A stretch of DNA of 64,000 nt, taken from NCBI GenBank assembly GCA_026874595.1, contig CM049320.1:38068714-38132713 (forward strand), written 5' to 3'. Numbering within the stretch: the first letter of the stretch is position 1; every line of letters begins with the position of its first letter. Shown in pieces: positions 59,661 through 64,000 of this stretch. The position numbers and the translations under genes were made by a program. The DNA is from Sipunculus nudus (taxonomy: Eukaryota > Annelida > Sipuncula > Golfingiida > Sipunculidae). The notes under the pieces were generated by a model that was given only the letters and a program-made list of their open reading frames with translations, made no database searches and was not told where the DNA came from.

Positions 59661-59876
59661 AATCTGTTAAATCTATTCAGGTTATCTGGATTACTATATT
59701 TATAATTCAACAGATTATTATATATCATTATGACAAAGAGCAATTCCTTTGTTCTTGGATAGAAGCGAGCCCATTCATAGGTATGAGAGGCAGCGTTTTG
59801 TTTTACTGCTCACCAGGTGTCCCAATGTTACTGTTTGTGTGACACTGTGTGAAACACAATAAAAATAAAAGTATAA

Positions 59877-60024
59877 GGCAAAAAAAAATAAGGTATGGTT
59901 CTCAGACACTGTCTTTCAAGTAGATACCGCCCGCCGGTATTGTATCTACCTGAAAGATAAAAATAAAAATATTTGATGCATGGGTTAAAAATTGACGCAG
60001 GCTGTGCCTGAGATTTTTTTGGCC
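59877..60024 (+). mobile_element. Harbinger-like MITE, copy 3 (148 bp)
   Basis: The left end GGCAAAAAAAAATAAGGTAT continues into GGTTCTCAGACAC. The right end GTGCCTGAG...TTTTTTTGGCC has lost about 13 bases of its terminal repeat. TAA duplications are intact on both sides (59874-59876 and 60025-60027). The interior is shortened and carries its own hairpin, TCTTTCAAGTAGATAC against GTATCTACCTGAAAGA. Confidence 0.8.
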
Positions 60025-60027
60025 TAA

Positions 60028-60281
60028 TTAGTAGATTCTGACAGAGGTTTGTAGTGCCTGACTACACAATCTAAGTCATCATAACCAGATCAGCTGACTA
60101 ATGGCCATTTGAATGAATGGCTTCACATTCTGACAAACTGACTTTAAATGAGCCTTTCACATGCCTTCTGTATACACTGTGTTTCATGACATCACCAACA
60201 GAGGACAGGCCTGTCCATGCCTTGGGTGTCAAGGGCTACACTGCTCCTGAACAAGCTCACTATGACCTGTGTCTGGACTTC
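60028..60281 (-). other. Probable 3' UTR start of minus-strand gene
   Basis: The sequence lies directly downstream of the TAA of the exon at 60282-60365. No AATAAA is found in these 250 bases, so the transcript may continue through the MITE. The 96-aa plus-strand frame at 60117-60407 runs antisense over the real exon and is rejected. Confidence 0.35.
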
Positions 60282-60365
60282 TTAAGGTTCCAATCCATGC
60301 TCCTTGCAGAATTTCTCAAAGTTGCTCTGTTCAAGTTCAGTCATTACTTTGTTCAAGGCATAAAT
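60282..60365 (-). CDS. Terminal coding exon of a coiled-coil protein
   Basis: On the - strand a strong acceptor, GCTTTCTCTTGTTTCAG, precedes 60365. The exon reads 27 codons (IYALNKVMTELEQ to CKEHGLEP), then TAA at 60282-60284. It starts in phase 0, exactly what the donor of the exon at 63306-63499 requires, so the two are probably consecutive (intron 2940 bp). The residues continue a helical, charged character and end in a short non-helical tail. The product is not identified: many cilia- and centrosome-associated coiled-coil proteins look like this, but I recognise no specific family. Confidence 0.65.
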   Translation of the reverse strand: MYALNKVMTELEQSNFEKFCKEHGLEP

Positions 60366-60642
60366 CTGAAACAAGAGAAAGCAGATGTAACGGTTAATAT
60401 GAATTAAAACTTACATATAGGCTTAATAATGTCAAGTCAACTTCTACTGCATGTGGTGTTTTATTTAACACTTGGTATAATTAATTTGTATCATTAGATA
60501 TATAAATGGTTTCATTATAGTGTCTTGATCCTTTAACCATCAGTTACAATGTTTTAGGTCCAGCTGTCTTTTATCAGCACAATTAACCAAATACACTAAT
60601 CTTCCTCCTTCACTTTGCTGCCCTCTATCAGATAAATGCAGT

Positions 60643-62822
60643 ACTACCGTAAATCCTGTTTTTATCGCCGCGGCCTTAAAAACAAACTCAAAATCGAAAA
60701 TCTCGACCTTTTTACTGAACTGGGATGCGGCCATAAATAGATGGTTTATCAGAAATGAACTGTGAGAAGAACTCTCTCCAGGAAATGGCGCTCTTTTGGG
60801 CGATAATAGGAACTAAAGCACACCACAGAGGATATACTCTTTGCAGTCACAGAATTATTGTATAAAATTGTAAAGTCTAAATGTTCAAAAAAAAAATAAT
60901 TATTATTTTCACTCAACTGAACAATAACAATTATCATTGAACAATAACAACACTTATTACGAGATTAAAATGAATGAGATTATTCATGGTGAGGACTAGT
61001 GGTGACGTCTGTTGGAAAAATCGGTATTACCGGTCATAACTTTGACGGAGTCGGATTGCCTTGGAATCTATGTTGTTTATAAAAAGAATTCAGAAAATCA
61101 AAATATGTAATTTAGAACACTGTAAATTCTTAATAAAAGTTCAAATTTAGCAGGTTACTTACTGATATTTTTTATAATGTCTGATACATGTACCTCAATA
61201 TTGAATGGCACATCTTCTCGCCCCCATGTCATGTTTCTGGAAAACCTTCATCCTTGAATGCGTATAGCCCGGTTATTTACTTCTGTTTAATCTTTGTTTT
61301 TATCCAATCACGGATATATTATATGATTGGAAATAATGTTCGAGGGGAAACCCGCTTGTAGATATAAATGGTAGAACATGTCACCACGGCCGATGGAATT
61401 TTGTGAATATACAGATTTAACATGCCGTGCCGTATTCTTGTTTGCTACTGATTTTCCAATATATTTTGGATAGATCCATTTAAAGTTACTGTATATTTTA
61501 ATTCTAAAAGTAATATTTTGAAATCTTAATCTATGATGAAAATTCCATTTCTTTTTCATACCGGTTACTTCAGTATTATCATTGTCACATCGTACATTCA
61601 CATCGCTCCATATCACAATTTGCTGGTGCGTTTGAAAACATCGCTGGTCAATTTAACTAAATATCAAAATAACTGAAGTTACCTTGTCGAGATACGGACG
61701 TATAGCAAACATGACGCGTGAAAACGAGTGATTTTAAAGTGAAATTAAAATGGCCAGTCGAAGTAAGCAAGTTTTTTTTTTCCTCAAGGAAGTTTCCGTG
61801 TGGGGAGCCATTTTGTCAAGGTAGCGTTCGCGCAAGGCACACTGGGACGGAATAGGTGGCTGTTCTGTTTATCACCCACTGCGTACAGCCATTCAAAATA
61901 TTCTTAGCAGAACACCAGGGCGTTTCAGCACATGGCGGCACTCAAACTCTTTTTTAAAACAATCGTCAGCCATTGTGCAACTCTTTAGGATGTCAGCTTT
62001 TTATTCATTTTACTTTCTAAATAAATTATCGTTGCTAAATAATGCTGCAAATGAGTTTAAAGTAGGCATTTATTTCAATGTTACTTGACCATGCCCAAAC
62101 GAAGTGGGCCGCTATAAAACGTATTATTTTGTGACAATTACCAAGATTTTTATAACAAGTTATATATCGCACTAAAGGTATACATTTCAAGGTTTTTATA
62201 TGTGTACCGTGTGATTAAGTTCATGCAGGTTGAAAATCTGACAGTTTCAGCAGTCTTAGCCATCATGTCGCCCCATGAACACTACTGCGTGATGGTGCGA
62301 TAGTGGATAGTATTCAGGCTTTTTCCTTCAATAAATGTACATATAAACCTCAATTCAGTGTTCATACTATGGTCTTTGACAATTGCACGTAAATGCAAAG
62401 AAGCGTTTTGATGCATACAAGAATCGTTTTGCGTAACCACCATTCAAACGAAACGATCGTTCGGGGAATCTTTCTTTTCTGATAAATGCCTGCCGATCCA
62501 TGTGCAAAAGTCGCTAGTAACATACAGATATTTTGTCGCTATCTCGAACGTTAAATATATTTAATATACGTAATCTGGCAACATATTTAACCTCTGTTAT
62601 TAATACTTTTTATTCTAGTCTTCATTAAAGCAGCTATGTCGTGATTTATTTTGTTAGTGCAGCTGATTTTCTTACCCTCAGGCTAGAGACAGAGTCGGGG
62701 TGCGGCCTTTAAGGGGGGTTTTGCGTATTTGGACTTTAGTGGGAGCTCCTTTAAGAGACCTTGCATACTCAGGGTGCGGCTAAAAATAGACGTGCGGCCA
62801 TAGAAACAAGATTTACGGTAGT
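60643..62822. mobile_element. 2.2-kb inverted-repeat-bounded segment, possible DNA transposon
   Basis: ACTACCGTAAATCCTGTTTT at 60643 and its inverse ending at 62822 (GATTTACGGTAGT) face each other. Next to each are several TGCGGCC/GGCCGCA units (left at about 60668 and 60728, right at about 62700, 62774 and 62793). Subterminal repeats of this kind are common in hAT-like transposons. No transposase frame is seen and no clear target duplication. CAGATAAA lies just outside both ends in inverted form, so the termini may be slightly further out. The segment lies wholly inside the last intron of the minus-strand gene. Confidence 0.5.
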
Positions 62823-63305
62823 TTATCTGCTTAAAGCCTTCAACTAAAATTAAAAATTATCATTTACTATAATTTGCATAAGAAATATCAGCCTATCCAA
62901 CAGGATGATTTTTCTATGAGATAATGTCAAGGATTCCCTATATCAGGTATTTGACTTTGTATTACATATATATACAGGGTGAACACCTTTTCTGATGATT
63001 AAAACTTCATGACTTTACAATATTATGACAATCAAATACTTTTATTTTTTTCAAATGAAGAAAATTATAAGAGATTTCTCTAAAATACAATCAGACATCA
63101 AGACTGTTGAACCATTAATGTTTTAAATTTCATGACATTTCATTTAAATTTTAAAATGTAAAAACCATAATTCACTATGCACACATTTTGTGATATACAA
63201 AAAATAATTTATGAGCACGTACAAATTTTAAACCAACCAAATTCTATTCCAGGGTGTGCCTGTAGAAAGTCTCAGTTACCATTGCATTGTAATGTACAAA
63301 CTTAC

Positions 63306-63499
63306 TTCTTGTCGCTGTCGCCCTTTGAGCCCCCTCTCTCGCTCTCTTTCCTGCCGTTTCTCATTTCTTAATTGTTCTTCATGAGCCTGTTGTTGTTTCT
63401 GCTTGTTTCTTAACAGGATGTTTTCTAGCCTCATTTTGACTGCTCGCTGGGCCCTGACATCACTCAGGCTGGCGACGTAGTCATATCTTTCCATCATAT
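63306..63499 (-). CDS. Penultimate coding exon, Gln/Glu/Arg-rich coiled coil
   Basis: An acceptor (ATATGTTCCAG) ends just before 63499. The exon supplies two bases of a codon and then 64 codons from MMERYDYVASLSDVRAQRA, through a basic/acidic stretch with KQKQQQAHEEQ and ERERERG, to RQRQE. It ends at the strong donor GAA|GTAAGT (63305-63300). From about residue 20 of the exon the composition is that of a long single helix or coiled coil. The first part (YDYVASLSDVRAQ) looks like a folded or motif region. The gene continues to the right outside the window. Structural or ciliary protein is a guess only; family unassigned. Confidence 0.7.
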
Positions 63500-63593
63500 C
63501 TGGAACATATAGGCTTCACTGATGATAACTGTAAGTGTAATACAGAAGCCTGACAAAGTAAACTGTGTGATTCCTACCACTGCTTCCACCAAG

Positions 63594-63668
63594 TGTTCAT
63601 TCTCATGCATGTGTGTGTGCATGTTTTTGTGTGTTTGTTCACAACATAACTCACACAATCATACCGTG
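63594..63668 (+). repeat. Short dispersed repeat R2, partial copy 4
   Basis: GTTCATTCTCATGCATG, a GTGTGTTTGTTCACAACATA tract and ACTCACACAATCAT match the middle of R2 copies 1-3, in the opposite orientation. It lies in an intron of the minus-strand gene. Confidence 0.6.
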
Positions 63669-64000
63669 ATAGGCTGATGATTGATTATTTGATGTGAAGG
63701 ATCCAATGATAGATCTTGGAGTTGCATACTTGACTGCAATTTTGCACATGACTTAGGCTTTGTGTTGAGTAAATGTGTGCAAGCAAACTAGAGAAAAGTC
63801 GGGTTTATTAAAAGAATTTAATTCCTAAATTACTATATAGACATGTACTAGTAGGCTATTGAAATATAACATTATTAGCCTGAATGTGGGCCTACATATC
63901 AGTTGAGATGATGTTCCAGACTAAATTTAGTTTTAAAGTCCATATACTTCTTAACAACCAATTATATCTGAATTAGTGGAGGGAGTCGGTTCCTTTTTCA

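Noticed and set aside
60117-60407. 96-codon plus-strand ORF
   Set aside because: It runs antisense across the minus-strand exon 60282-60365, which has a strong acceptor and phase-compatible partner.

Overview
The window looks like animal (metazoan) nuclear DNA: AT-rich, very gene-poor, with GT-AG-bounded exons separated by kilobase introns. It holds many tRNA-derived SINEs, MITE-like inverted-repeat elements, a decayed LINE and large tandem arrays. The mix suggests a marine invertebrate, most likely a lophotrochozoan such as a mollusc. That placement is inference from repeat style; nothing here is diagnostic. Nothing prokaryotic, viral or organellar was recognised.

Coding content is small. 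The best gene is on the + strand: exon 1 at 40971-41160 and exon 2 at 43273-43739. They join in phase into a 218-residue single-pass membrane protein with a glycosylatable N-terminal region, one transmembrane helix (about residues 89-110) and a basic tail carrying two copies of a 16-residue motif. The second gene is on the - strand: its last two coding exons, 63306-63499 and 60282-60365, join in phase 0 and encode the Gln/Glu/Arg-rich coiled-coil C-terminus of an unidentified protein whose 5' part lies beyond the right edge. A possible terminal exon of another + strand gene lies at 40709-40829, followed closely by AATAAA. Weaker candidates are at 19253 and 19609-19758.

Layout: 1-14600 is intergenic DNA with a SINE family (5044, 8210), a dispersed ~390-bp repeat (6199), an Asp/Ser-codon-like GACTCG-rich repeat (3825) and a MITE with TTA target duplication (7607-8161). 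14600-26100 carries a cluster of seven GGGGTAAYCTGAAATC-like motifs, further repeat copies, a GCGAC-rich MITE (19762-20341), an L1/Tx1-type LINE relic (20575-21500), twin hairpins (23693-23806) and microsatellites. 26100-40500 is mostly unannotatable AT-rich DNA with several inverted-repeat elements. 40700-43740 is the + strand gene. 44400-55200 holds a tRNA-like sequence, a 17-bp diverged tandem repeat split by a dispersed element, and a ~3.3-kb 43/46-bp minisatellite with a recent 784-bp internal duplication. 55200-64000 is the downstream flank and 3' end of the - strand gene, with two more copies of a Harbinger-like MITE and a 2.2-kb inverted-repeat-bounded segment in its last intron.

No operon-like cooperation between genes is visible, and I found no convincing new multi-gene system. 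The most interesting items are the duplicated-motif membrane protein, the MITE family caught with intact TAA duplications in three size variants, the bidirectional motif cluster and the higher-order minisatellite duplication.
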